46,363 nucleotides of DNA from a virus. This document shows positions 39,951 through 45,812 of the stretch, in pieces (positions within the stretch are counted from its first letter, which is position 1; each line of letters opens with the position of its first letter). The stretch spans positions 1 through 46,363 of IMG/VR virus record IMGVR_UViG_3300035698_030421; one strand, written 5' to 3'. The position numbers and the translations under genes were made by a program. Below the pieces are notes generated by a model, which saw only the letters and a program-made list of their open reading frames with translations, did not search any database and was not told the origin of the DNA.

Positions 39951-39979
39951 TTGCAATTACACATACTATGGTGTATAAT
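39951..39979 (+). promoter_or_regulatory. Rightward promoter overlapping a leftward one
   Basis: TTGCAA (39951-39956), 17 bp, TATAAT (39974-39979). Its -35 region is part of ATTGCAAT (39950-39957). The transcript would run into a terminator at 40002, giving an RNA of about 40 nt. Confidence 0.75.
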
Positions 39980-39984
39980 AACAA
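39956..39984 (-). promoter_or_regulatory. Leftward promoter candidate facing the terS operon
   Basis: Minus strand TTGTTA (39984-39979), 17 bp, TGTAAT (39961-39956). Weaker than its plus-strand partner, with which it overlaps completely. The shared spacer holds an imperfect dyad (TTACAC / GTGTA). Confidence 0.5.
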
Positions 39985-40001
39985 TACCCCCAATAGAAAT
40001 T

Positions 40002-40026
40002 GCGAGTGATGCTACACTCGCTTTTT
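40002..40026 (+). terminator. Intrinsic terminator 20 bp after the rightward promoter
   Basis: GCGAGTG (40002-40008), loop ATGCTA, CACTCGC (40015-40021), then TTTTT. Perfect 7-bp GC-rich stem. Ends the short transcript from the promoter at 39951-39979. Confidence 0.85.
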
Positions 40027-40084
40027 CGCTTTTATAGCAAAATTGCTTATTATTGCATAAACTGCAAGAATAAAAAAAATCAAG

Positions 40085-40113
40085 TTTATCTCATAAGAGT
40101 AGGCGTTTGTCAA
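40085..40113 (-). promoter_or_regulatory. Leftward promoter, inverted copy of the 40958 promoter
   Basis: Minus strand TTGACA (40113-40108), 17 bp, GATAAA (40090-40085). Its sequence from TATTGACAAA through CTACTCTTATG matches the rightward promoter at 40958-40986 almost base for base. It points to the terminase operon and may be its main promoter. Confidence 0.7.
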
Positions 40114-40198
40114 TACTTTTTGTCAATATTGCACCTCGTTTTTTTTAGTGTAATAATGAGAGCAATGAGAAATTCTTTTATAAAATTTAAGAAAATAG

Positions 40199-40240
40199 AA
40201 CCTAGTTACTGCGGGAGGAGTAGCTAGGTTTTGTCTTTTT
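40199..40240 (+). terminator. Long-stem hairpin with U-rich tail
   Basis: AACCTAG-T-TACT (40199-40210) pairs with AGTA-G-CTAGGTT (40219-40230), a 12-bp stem with one T-G wobble and loop GCGGGAGG, followed by TTGTCTTTTT. This looks like a rightward intrinsic terminator. The loop is ribosome-binding-site-like, so a regulatory RNA hairpin is an alternative. Confidence 0.72.
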
Positions 40241-40950
40241 GATAATGAGTCTGGGGGTTTAAATAGGCTGAATCGACTTAACCCAAATAAAGTAGCCTAA
40301 CCAAAACTTGATGCGTTCCAGACAGCACTCTGGAAAGTCGGAAATAAGCTTTGGACCTGCGGGAAAGTGAGAGGTGCCCTTTTGAACAATAGGTTAGGCC
40401 CTCTCCCCCTGAGTGAAAAAGTCTCAGGTGGCTTTGATACAAGGAGTAATGATCTTGTTTACGCCAATGTAATTGTTCGAAGCTACAAGCTTCATCTTCT
40501 TCTCTTAACTGTAAGGGGGGTACCCTCTTATCTCGAGTCAAAAATCAATAGATTTCCAAAAACTAGTAACAAGTTACAGGCTAGCCAAGCAGCTTGAGGC
40601 ATGTTGCAATGTCTGGGGCAAAATGTTGCTGGAGATTTGTGTCACTCTCAGTGAGGGGCCCCTGGGTTCCTAACATCCATAGTCGAGGGTGGGGGGGGTC
40701 AAACTATGTCTCATGTCGCACAATATACCTTATGCGACACATGTACCAGGCTACAAGCTCCAAACAACAAGCAACTAGCCACTAGCAACAGGGCACATGC
40801 ACCCAATTGACATGGTATGAGCACCTAGCAACATGTAGCATGGTATGAGTAATATAGTAGTTTGTGACCTTAAGTCCCACGCTTCAAGCTCACACCCCAC
40901 CTACGCACCCACTACTTACAGCCCATTGAATATAGCCACAAGGTACATAA
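40241..40950 (+). ncRNA. Candidate large structured non-coding RNA region
   Basis: About 0.7 kb without a convincing gene on either strand, more GC-rich than its surroundings and full of complementary segments. Hairpins include TTCCAGA/TCTGGAA (40316-40335), CCTGAG/CTCAGG (40408-40428), GAAGCT/AGCTTC (40479-40493), TCACT/AGTGA (about 40642-40654) and TGTCGCA/TGCGACA (40714-40739). CCTAACC (40296-40302) pairs with GGTTAGG (40392-40398), crossing the stem GAGAGG/CCTCTC (40369-40374, 40400-40405): a pseudoknot. Also present are a G8 run (40691-40698), the palindrome AGGGGCCCCT and a direct repeat CATGGTATGAG (40811-40821, 40839-40849). Large ornate phage RNAs such as GOLLD and ROOL have this size; I cannot match either from memory. 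An origin is an alternative. Confidence 0.5.
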
Positions 40951-40957
40951 CAGACTA

Positions 40958-40986
40958 TTGACAAATGACTACTCTTATGGTATAGT
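40958..40986 (+). promoter_or_regulatory. Rightward early promoter
   Basis: TTGACA (40958-40963), 17 bp, TATAGT (40981-40986). It leads the rightward operon whose first gene starts at 41022 with an AAAGG ribosome binding site. Near-identical inverted copy at 40085-40113. Confidence 0.88.
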
Positions 40987-41021
40987 CTACTTATTATTAG
41001 ATGAATAGATGAAAGGTCAAC

Positions 41022-41177
41022 ATGTTAAATGTCCCGCTACCCCCTCACAATATAATTGTGAATCAACCCCCAATAATCAGCCAAGAGGCACTAGATACAG
41101 TTTACCCCCAACGCTATAGCTTGGATGATGTGCGTATCATTGAATTGGTCACAGCTTGGGAAGAGCAACAGCAATGA
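41022..41177 (+). CDS. 51-residue early protein, unknown function
   Basis: First gene after the rightward promoter; GAAAGG lies five bases before the ATG and the TGA (41175-41177) overlaps the next ATG. Product proline-rich at the N-terminus (VPLPPHNIIVNQPPII) with a helical end (SLDDVRIIELVTAWEEQQQ). No known domain. Confidence 0.7.
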   Translation: MLNVPLPPHNIIVNQPPIISQEALDTVYPQRYSLDDVRIIELVTAWEEQQQ

Positions 41178-41353
41178 CAACATTCTACAAGAAGCTAGTA
41201 TCACTCGACCCAGACAGATACATCAAAATTACACACCTTGAAGCACTAGAGGGTTACAAAACCTATATTGGTTACTTCATTGAGGCATACAAGAAAGTTA
41301 CAAATTGCGGTGTGCCCAAAACATTCCACGAGTGGCTATTAACAGAGATATAA
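41174..41353 (+). CDS. Small early protein, unknown function
   Basis: 59 residues from the ATG at 41174, which overlaps the previous stop (ATGA); this is preferred to an upstream TTG. Helical: FYKKLVSLDPDRYIKI, THLEALEGYKTYIGYFIEAYKKV. No recognised family. Confidence 0.68.
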   Translation: MTTFYKKLVSLDPDRYIKITHLEALEGYKTYIGYFIEAYKKVTNCGVPKTFHEWLLTEI

Positions 41354-41369
41354 CAACAATAATATAAAT

Positions 41370-41384
41370 GACTGCAAAGCAGTC
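41370..41384 (+). promoter_or_regulatory. Hairpin just upstream of a ribosome binding site
   Basis: GACTGC-AAA-GCAGTC, a 6-bp stem with a 3-base loop, ends three bases before the AGGAG that serves the 41398 gene. Could shape translation or stabilise the 5' end of a processed mRNA. Confidence 0.5.
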
Positions 41385-41397
41385 GAAAGGAGCCAAC

Positions 41398-41664
41398 ATG
41401 GCAGACAAAAAATATAATGGGTGGGCAAACTACCCAACATGGAGAATCAAGCTTGAGATATTTGACTCACCGCTTGACATATTTGAAGACAGGGACGAGG
41501 TGACAGCCTATGAGCTCGAGGAATACGCAGAAAATACAATCACCCAATATGATGAGTTTTCAGGGTTAGCGGTTGACTACGCCATGGCATTTATATCAGA
41601 TGTCAACTGGCATGAGATTTCCACAAGTATCAATGAAGATTTAAAGGAGGCACAATGCAAGTAA
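41398..41664 (+). CDS. Conserved phage protein with NGWxNYPTW motif
   Basis: 88 residues from the ATG at 41398, chosen because of AGGAG seven bases upstream. The N-terminus KYNGWANYPTWRIKLEIF is a widely found phage motif (NGW-x-NY-x-TW) of the DUF7249 type as I recall it; the rest is acidic and helical (EDRDEVTAYELEEYAENTI). Function unknown. Confidence 0.75.
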   Translation: MADKKYNGWANYPTWRIKLEIFDSPLDIFEDRDEVTAYELEEYAENTITQYDEFSGLAVDYAMAFISDVNWHEISTSINEDLKEAQCK

Positions 41665-41764
41665 CTAACATGATGTGCTCAAGGCGGTTCAATATAATCA
41701 TGACGCTAATATCGGGGTCAATTGGGATGTGATTGAATACTGGATTAATGAGATAAAAAGCTAG
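41655..41764 (+). pseudogene. Small early gene with an apparent frameshift
   Basis: An ATG at 41655 with a perfect AAAGGAGG site opens a frame that looks non-coding after residue 7 and stops at 41732. One frame over, from about GTG 41676 to the TAG at 41762-41764, the translation becomes protein-like (QYNHDANIGVNWDVIEYWI...). A -1 shift near ATGATGTG would join MQVTNM to that segment. Either a recent frameshift, a sequencing error or a programmed slip. Product unknown. Confidence 0.45.
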
Positions 41765-41861
41765 TTACTAGATGAAGGGTGCAAGCTTACTTGTGCCCCT
41801 CACTGTAGCAATTAGATGAATGCCACTGGCTACAGGTGGCACGATGAAAGGTTATATTTTT
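41765..41861 (+). promoter_or_regulatory. Hairpin-rich leader of the clamp-like gene
   Basis: Two hairpins precede the gene at 41862: GGTGCAAG/CTTGTGCC (about 41778-41798, two G-U pairs) and TGCCAC/GTGGCA (41821-41826, 41836-41841). AAAGG follows ten bases before the chosen ATG. Confidence 0.45.
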
Positions 41862-42329
41862 ATGACAAATAAAATCATAGCTATCGCCCAAGTGGTAGAC
41901 AATAAAAGCTATAAAATAGCATTGACTTGCGTCAACTTCACAGGCAAGGAGGCAGTAACAACCGATGGCTTTATCTTGGCTAAGACTCCATGCGAGAGCA
42001 AGCCAATCAAGCTTGACGCTCAGCCCATTGCTAAAATGAAGAAGAATCATCTTCTAGATATAGAAAGCGGGAAAATAACAGACTTCAAAACTGTTACTGT
42101 ACTCGACCAGTTAGAGCTTGAATATCCCGATTATAAGAAAATCATTCCAACGGGCAACACTCATTTATCTGTAGGGTTGGGGCTTAATGTTCTAGAAAAG
42201 CTAGTCAAAGTCATGAAGAAGAATGGTGATAGCCACATTAAGCTTGATTTTAACAAAGACAGCTTGAAGGCAATCACTGGAACCTTGAAAGATATTGAAT
42301 TGGTTATAATGCCATTTAGAATAGATTAA
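41862..42329 (+). CDS. Reduced beta sliding-clamp (DnaN)-like protein
   Basis: 155 residues from ATG 41862 (AAAGG upstream); ATGs at 41820 and 41844 are possible. Features reminiscent of the bacterial beta clamp: GKEAVTTDGFILAKTP (about 28-43, compare AVATDGHRLA), LELEYPDYKKIIPTG (83-97) and the C-terminal LVIMPFRID, like the clamp's terminal YVVMPMRL. E. coli DnaN is 366 residues with three domains; this is less than half, so a ring would need more subunits or it may be a mimic that diverts host clamp partners. No phage polymerase is seen. Confidence 0.65.
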   Translation: MTNKIIAIAQVVDNKSYKIALTCVNFTGKEAVTTDGFILAKTPCESKPIKLDAQPIAKMKKNHLLDIESGKITDFKTVTVLDQLELEYPDYKKIIPTGNTHLSVGLGLNVLEKLVKVMKKNGDSHIKLDFNKDSLKAITGTLKDIELVIMPFRID

Positions 42330-42383
42330 CAATTAATTGCTACGGCGTTAGTTGCATAGAACAGGATACAAGCGGGATGAGTG

Positions 42384-42414
42384 GGTTGTGAGTGATGAGC
42401 CACAACGGACAACC
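42384..42414 (+). promoter_or_regulatory. Possible alternative-hairpin element
   Basis: GGTTGTG (42384-42390) can pair with CACAAC (42401-42406) or with ACAACC (42409-42414), mutually exclusive stems in the 130-base spacer upstream of the 42462 gene. No U-tract follows. Confidence 0.3.
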
Positions 42415-42461
42415 TGGGCATGTTGTTAAACTGCCTGATAATATTAACTAGAAAGGACACC

Positions 42462-42653
42462 ATGACATTTAAAGACATGACATTTAAACAACTCAAGGAT
42501 TTAACCTTGGAACTGTATGACATTATTTATATAAACGACTGCTCTAGCACTAAGGATTTAATAAATTTGGATGGATGCTTTGCTGAGTTAGGGCGTAGAG
42601 GTTATGAAATAAATATTATTAACAAGTTAAATATTAGTAAGGAGGTAGAATGA
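42462..42653 (+). CDS. Small early protein, unknown function
   Basis: 63 residues from the ATG at 42462 (AGAAAGGA upstream). Starts with two similar stretches (MTFKDMTFKQL); helical with ELGRRGYEINIINKL. Overlaps the next gene by four bases. No known domain. Confidence 0.7.
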   Translation: MTFKDMTFKQLKDLTLELYDIIYINDCSSTKDLINLDGCFAELGRRGYEINIINKLNISKEVE

Positions 42654-42856
42654 CGCACAAATACAACAAGGCACTAGGCGATTTCTTCAAGCAAATAGCT
42701 AATAGTGGCTATCAAGAGGATGAAGAGACCACCAAGAGGCTAGAACAGCTCGAGCAAATACGTGATAGATTGTGTGATGGGGATAAAAACGACCCCATGA
42801 GAGCTGATTTTACACTCGGCACCATGATGGCAATACATCATCAGGTTGTCGTTTAA
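42650..42856 (+). CDS. Small acidic helical early protein
   Basis: 68 residues with a strong AAGGAGG ribosome binding site and ATGA overlap with the gene before. Helical and charged (EDEETTKRLEQLEQIRDRLC). Function unknown. Confidence 0.72.
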   Translation: MTHKYNKALGDFFKQIANSGYQEDEETTKRLEQLEQIRDRLCDGDKNDPMRADFTLGTMMAIHHQVVV

Positions 42857-42874
42857 ATTAACAAGTAGTATAAT
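42846..42874 (+). promoter_or_regulatory. Promoter for the membrane-protein gene
   Basis: TTGTCG (42846-42851), 17 bp, TATAAT (42869-42874). The ATG at 42887 is 12 bases beyond the -10 box, leaving a leader of about 6 bases; GTTGCAAT (42878-42885) sits at the start point. Confidence 0.65.
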
Positions 42875-42886
42875 AAGGTTGCAATT

Positions 42887-43138
42887 ATGACAATATCTAT
42901 GCAAATCTCGCTAATCTATGCAGTGGTGGCTACAATCGCCCTATTGGTTCTAGCTTTCAAGCTGGGGTATAAAACAGAAGAGAATAAGAATTTAAAAAGG
43001 AAGTGTAGCGATTTAATCATCTCACTCAAGGGCAAAAATGAATCAATCAAGTTTCTCAACTCCTCAATAGCTACTATGAAGAGTACCCTAGGTAATCAGC
43101 GTAGGATAATCACCTCACTTACAGTTAGAAGGAAATAA
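42887..43138 (+). CDS. Membrane-anchored coiled-coil protein
   Basis: 83 residues: one N-terminal transmembrane helix (about 6-27, SLIYAVVATIALLVLAFKLGY) and a helical exterior (KNLKRKCSDLIISLKGKNESIKFLNSSIATMKS). The layout is that of an inner-membrane spanin or a membrane regulator. It lies in the early operon, not the lysis region, so the role is open. Confidence 0.65.
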   Translation: MTISMQISLIYAVVATIALLVLAFKLGYKTEENKNLKRKCSDLIISLKGKNESIKFLNSSIATMKSTLGNQRRIITSLTVRRK

Positions 43139-43197
43139 TGTTTGATGCATTTATCACAGTGACAGTATTAGTTATTATTCTTAGAATATTCAAATGA
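43138..43197 (+). CDS. 19-residue hydrophobic peptide
   Basis: ATG at 43138 shares its A with the upstream TAA, and the TGA overlaps the next ATG. Product hydrophobic (FITVTVLVIILRIF), likely a membrane peptide. GAAGGAAATA upstream is a fair ribosome binding site. Confidence 0.45.
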   Translation: MFDAFITVTVLVIILRIFK

Positions 43198-43280
43198 AAG
43201 AAGAAATATATATAGAAGTACCTCGCCTCAATCGCAAGATTAAAGCGGGGACACTCCTCAAACTAGCCGAAAGAATCTAG
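43194..43280 (+). CDS. 28-residue basic peptide
   Basis: Starts in an ATGA overlap with the hydrophobic peptide gene; product EEIYIEVPRLNRKIKAGTLL... is basic and strand-helix-like. Translational coupling is the main support. Confidence 0.45.
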   Translation: MKEEIYIEVPRLNRKIKAGTLLKLAERI

Positions 43281-43293
43281 TAATAAAGGAGTT

Positions 43294-43377
43294 GTGATTA
43301 CTTTGCCAAAAAGCACCAAGTTTGTTCTTAATAATGAATTTGAAATAGATAGAGCGTTGACTAACGAGCCCGTTTAG
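43294..43377 (+). CDS. Possible 27-residue last gene of the rightward arm
   Basis: AAAGGAG precedes a GTG (43294) by two bases, or a TTG (43303) by eleven. The frame ends with a TAG at 43375-43377 that lies inside the end of the converging gene (43361-43705). Weak support. Confidence 0.35.
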   Translation: MITLPKSTKFVLNNEFEIDRALTNEPV

Positions 43378-43705
43378 GCCTCTTCCCTTGGAGTGGCTTG
43401 ACTCTACCTTTATATTTTTCAATACGCTGACGCTCGTATTCTTCTCGAGTATATCTTACCTTCCTAAGCTTTAGAACCTCACACTCACATTTTTTACATA
43501 GCTTAAAATGGCTCCATCTCCATGCAACATCATTATTCACCACGCCACAAACATCACATGTTCTTTGGTCTAGGTCTTTTATCTTTTTCCAGTGCCTCCA
43601 GTAAATACCAGAAGCACATTGCCGACTAACATTGAAAAGTTTACCTAGAAGTTTATATGAGTACCCCTTGTGCTTTAGTTTGTAAGCAATTTCACCTCTT
43701 GTCAT
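43361..43705 (-). CDS. HTH plus zinc-ribbon DNA-binding protein
   Basis: 114 residues. Residues about 3-45 resemble a helix-turn-helix (IAYKLKHKGYSYKLLGKLFNVSRQCASGIYW); about 50-78 have CDVCGVVN and CKKCEC, a zinc ribbon; the C-terminus is highly basic (KGRVKPLQGKRPKRAR). Probably a regulator or a nucleic-acid-binding adaptor. It converges with the rightward arm. Confidence 0.75.
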   Translation of the reverse strand: MTRGEIAYKLKHKGYSYKLLGKLFNVSRQCASGIYWRHWKKIKDLDQRTCDVCGVVNNDVAWRWSHFKLCKKCECEVLKLRKVRYTREEYERQRIEKYKGRVKPLQGKRPKRAR

Positions 43706-43916
43706 TTAATAGTTGTTTCTCTGTTACGTACCTTTCAAAGCTGAATATCCACCTGGCTCCCCATAGGCAGTTAATTTGGATAATGTGAAAGATACCAATA
43801 TCAATTGATGGCTTCAATAGCCCAAAGTAAAAGTGAAATTTTCCTATGGCTACGTGAAAACTAATAAGCCCGTTTCTAACTATCCACCACTTGATTCTTG
43901 TTGGTATTTTTTTCAT
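43692..43916 (-). CDS. Small aromatic-rich protein, possibly membrane-associated
   Basis: 74 residues from the ATG at 43916, right after the Fic stop; a GTG at 43952 would overlap the Fic gene. Rich in Trp, Phe and Ile (IKWWIVRNGLISFHVAIGKFHFYFGLL). No clear ribosome binding site. Unknown function. Confidence 0.55.
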   Translation of the reverse strand: MKKIPTRIKWWIVRNGLISFHVAIGKFHFYFGLLKPSIDIGIFHIIQINCLWGARWIFSFERYVTEKQLLNDKR

Positions 43917-43917
43917 A

Positions 43918-44406
43918 TTATTTAAACCATTGATAATACTCCTGTTTTTCACTATCGTTGATAACTAATATTGGTAGCCCAGCCTTAACTCTTTGCCAGT
44001 TCATGAAAATACGGCCAGTGCGACCGTTGCCATCAACAAAGGGGTGGATATGTTCGTAAGAAACGTGCCAAAATTTAGAGGCATCCTCTTTACATTGAAC
44101 AGAGGCATTGACTGCCTTACACCACGATTGAATCGACTCATTGATTTGAGAATAGTGTTGCCCCTCTCTACCGCCAACCCAAACAGGGACAGTTCTAAAA
44201 TATCCCTTCTCATCTGGCATGAGTGGTTGGTGAAGCATGAGGATTTTGTGAGTCTTTAGAATGACTCCAGGGCTCATCTTCTCTTGGCCGATACAATACT
44301 CCCAAGCCAACTTAGCTTGTTTAAAGCTTTTCCCATCGTAAACACCTTCAATGGCGTTACTTTCCTCTAGGAATCGGTTGAGATTTTTGTTTTGTTTTTT
44401 TGGCAT
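43918..44406 (-). CDS. Fic-domain protein with N-terminal inhibitory motif
   Basis: 162 residues. The Fic signature HPFVDGNGRTGR at 121-132 is complete, with catalytic His 121; Fic enzymes usually transfer AMP (or another phosphoryl group) from a nucleotide to a protein hydroxyl. The N-terminus has SNAIEG at 16-21, matching the (S/T)xxxE(G/N) inhibitory helix of class II Fic proteins, which blocks ATP until released. The flap region PVWVGGREG (about 74-82) is also visible. Likely a regulated modifier of a host protein during infection. AAAGGAA precedes the ATG. Confidence 0.92.
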   Translation of the reverse strand: MPKKQNKNLNRFLEESNAIEGVYDGKSFKQAKLAWEYCIGQEKMSPGVILKTHKILMLHQPLMPDEKGYFRTVPVWVGGREGQHYSQINESIQSWCKAVNASVQCKEDASKFWHVSYEHIHPFVDGNGRTGRIFMNWQRVKAGLPILVINDSEKQEYYQWFK

Positions 44407-44743
44407 TGATTCCTTTGTTAATTACCCATACCAAAAAATGCTCAAATGAGTTATTTGGTACAGGTATAAATAAGTCTTTAATTTTTCTTTGAATTAATAT
44501 TATCTTATCCTGAGTAAGCATTACCTCTGTAGGAGTTGGTTTTCTCTCCATGACCCAAACTACCCTAACCCATTCTGGCCCAAAGCTTCTATCAACGTCA
44601 ACTGGAGCGAGCATCTTATCGAGTAGGCTTGATTCCTTTTGCTTTAAAGTTTTATACTCTTCTGATTCAGTCACTTTTCTAAACTCTACATCTCGATGCT
44701 TGAGAAATTCATGGTATTGTTCAGCTAATTGTTTTATTGTCAT
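44357..44743 (-). CDS. Protein preceding the Fic gene, unknown function
   Basis: 128 residues from the ATG at 44743 (AAAGGGA upstream). Helical N-terminus (IKQLAEQYHEFLKHRDVEF), middle SFGPEWVRVVWVMERKPTPTEV, and a C-terminal basic tail. It overlaps the Fic gene by 50 bases, so the two are co-translated; it could be a partner or regulator of the Fic protein, but nothing in the sequence proves it. Confidence 0.65.
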   Translation of the reverse strand: MTIKQLAEQYHEFLKHRDVEFRKVTESEEYKTLKQKESSLLDKMLAPVDVDRSFGPEWVRVVWVMERKPTPTEVMLTQDKIILIQRKIKDLFIPVPNNSFEHFLVWVINKGINAKKTKQKSQPIPRGK

Positions 44744-44937
44744 TTTGTTCCCTTTAATAAAAAGTATATTCCAACTAGTAATATGATTACTAAGCCGATT
44801 GCTAATGGAATGAGGGTAGGTGACAATACCCACCACCAAGACCAATTAATTGATTTAGTTAGTTTTAGTACTATAAATACTATGGTTAGAAGGCCTAAGA
44901 AGCCTATTCCTCCTGAACTGTTTGATGTTTGTGACAT
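44740..44937 (-). CDS. Two-helix membrane protein
   Basis: 65 residues: GIGFLGLLTIVFIVLKL (about 10-26) and LSPTLIPLAIGLVIILLVGIYFLL (about 38-61) joined by INWSWWWV. This W-rich two-pass protein type recurs in phages (LTIVFIVLKLxxxIxWSWWWVLSP); function unknown. Stop overlaps the next ATG. Confidence 0.8.
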   Translation of the reverse strand: MSQTSNSSGGIGFLGLLTIVFIVLKLTKSINWSWWWVLSPTLIPLAIGLVIILLVGIYFLLKGTK

Positions 44938-45027
44938 ATTTCCTTTCCTAATTAGTTTTAAATTTCCAAAATTTATTCATTTCTTTAATATAGTTAATAG
45001 CTGAGTGTATATTGGTTTATTCATAGG

Positions 45028-45453
45028 TTAATTTGAAATAGATTTATGTCTACCAGTAACATCTTCAAAAATATGTTTTATTCTTAAAATCTCTAGGTAT
45101 TTTATACTTTCTTTCTCTGAAATAGTGTCAAATCTTTTGTATAATTCTTCAGATATATCAGCTATAAATTTTTCTTTATCTTCTTCTGTATATACTGCCT
45201 TGGGTTTGTTTTGGGCTTTTAGTTTGGCTAATAATTCTTTAACACGCCATACCTCTAAGGAAGCACCAAACTGTTTGTCGTGATAGCTTTCTTTTTTTAC
45301 AAGTTTTTCAAATTCTTTAAACATATCAGAAAGTTTATATTCATTCTCGCAACTGCTGTCACAGATTAAGCCATTGTCGTTGATGTGGTCATATTTAAAA
45401 TCTAAGTCCATCAATCTCTCTTCCACTGATAGTTTAGGTTTTGTAGGTTTCAT
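45028..45453 (-). CDS. Helical early protein, unknown function
   Basis: 141 residues, mostly helical and charged (MFKEFEKLVKKESYHDKQ, VWRVKELLAKLKAQNK). Contains CDSSCENEYKLSDMF near residue 32. No recognised domain. It follows a small membrane protein gene by three bases. Confidence 0.65.
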   Translation of the reverse strand: MKPTKPKLSVEERLMDLDFKYDHINDNGLICDSSCENEYKLSDMFKEFEKLVKKESYHDKQFGASLEVWRVKELLAKLKAQNKPKAVYTEEDKEKFIADISEELYKRFDTISEKESIKYLEILRIKHIFEDVTGRHKSISN

Positions 45454-45455
45454 AG

Positions 45456-45593
45456 TTAGTTAGTAATACTCCATTCAAAATATTGTTGAATCAGCATAGC
45501 TACTCCCCACAATGCTATAACTGCTGTTATTCCCATTCCAAAGTGGAAACCAAACTCGTATCCATTTGTTATTTCTATTTGTTGTTCTTTCAT
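45456..45593 (-). CDS. 45-residue single-pass membrane protein
   Basis: Good ribosome binding site (GGGAGA) before the ATG at 45593. Product: polar N-terminus (KEQQIEITNGYEFGFHF), one hydrophobic helix (GMGITAVIALWGVAMLI) and QQYFEWSITN. Function unknown. Confidence 0.65.
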   Translation of the reverse strand: MKEQQIEITNGYEFGFHFGMGITAVIALWGVAMLIQQYFEWSITN

Positions 45594-45629
45594 AGTGTTC
45601 TCCCTAGGTTCATTTCTTTAATATATTTC

Positions 45630-45812
45630 TTACTTGTTTGCACATTGTACTGTCCTGCTAAATTTTCTCAACCTCTTTTTAAGCTCTCTAAGTCCTCTGT
45701 TCCACCCTTCTACAAATCCTTCATAAAACTCTCCATCCTCTTCTGAGTAAGCACAGTCTGATTTGGGGCTCATTGTTTCTTTAGCAATATTATATATGGT
45801 CGCAAAATCCAC
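45630..45812 (-). CDS. Small acidic/basic protein, unknown function
   Basis: 60 residues if started at GTG 45812, or 47 from the ATG at 45773. CAYSEEDGEFYEGFVEGWNRGL then a basic helix (RELKKRLRKFSR). The EGFVEGWNRGL element suggests a helical hairpin. No family recognised. Confidence 0.6.
   Translation of the reverse strand: MDFATIYNIAKETMSPKSDCAYSEEDGEFYEGFVEGWNRGLRELKKRLRKFSRTVQCANK

Noticed and set aside
40441-40500. tRNA-like GTTCGAAGC element
   Set aside because: The T-arm-like string is really a 6-bp hairpin (GAAGCT/AGCTTC); no acceptor stem, anticodon arm or CCA context found.
40278-40785. Several open frames of 60-90 codons on both strands in the hub region
   Set aside because: No ribosome binding sites, unnatural composition (Ser/Leu/Arg-rich), mutual overlap and many hairpins; better explained as structured non-coding DNA.
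41820-41861. Upstream ATG starts for the clamp-like gene
   Set aside because: They would place the hairpin TGCCAC/GTGGCA inside the gene and lack well-spaced ribosome binding sites; the ATG at 41862 is preferred, though not proven.
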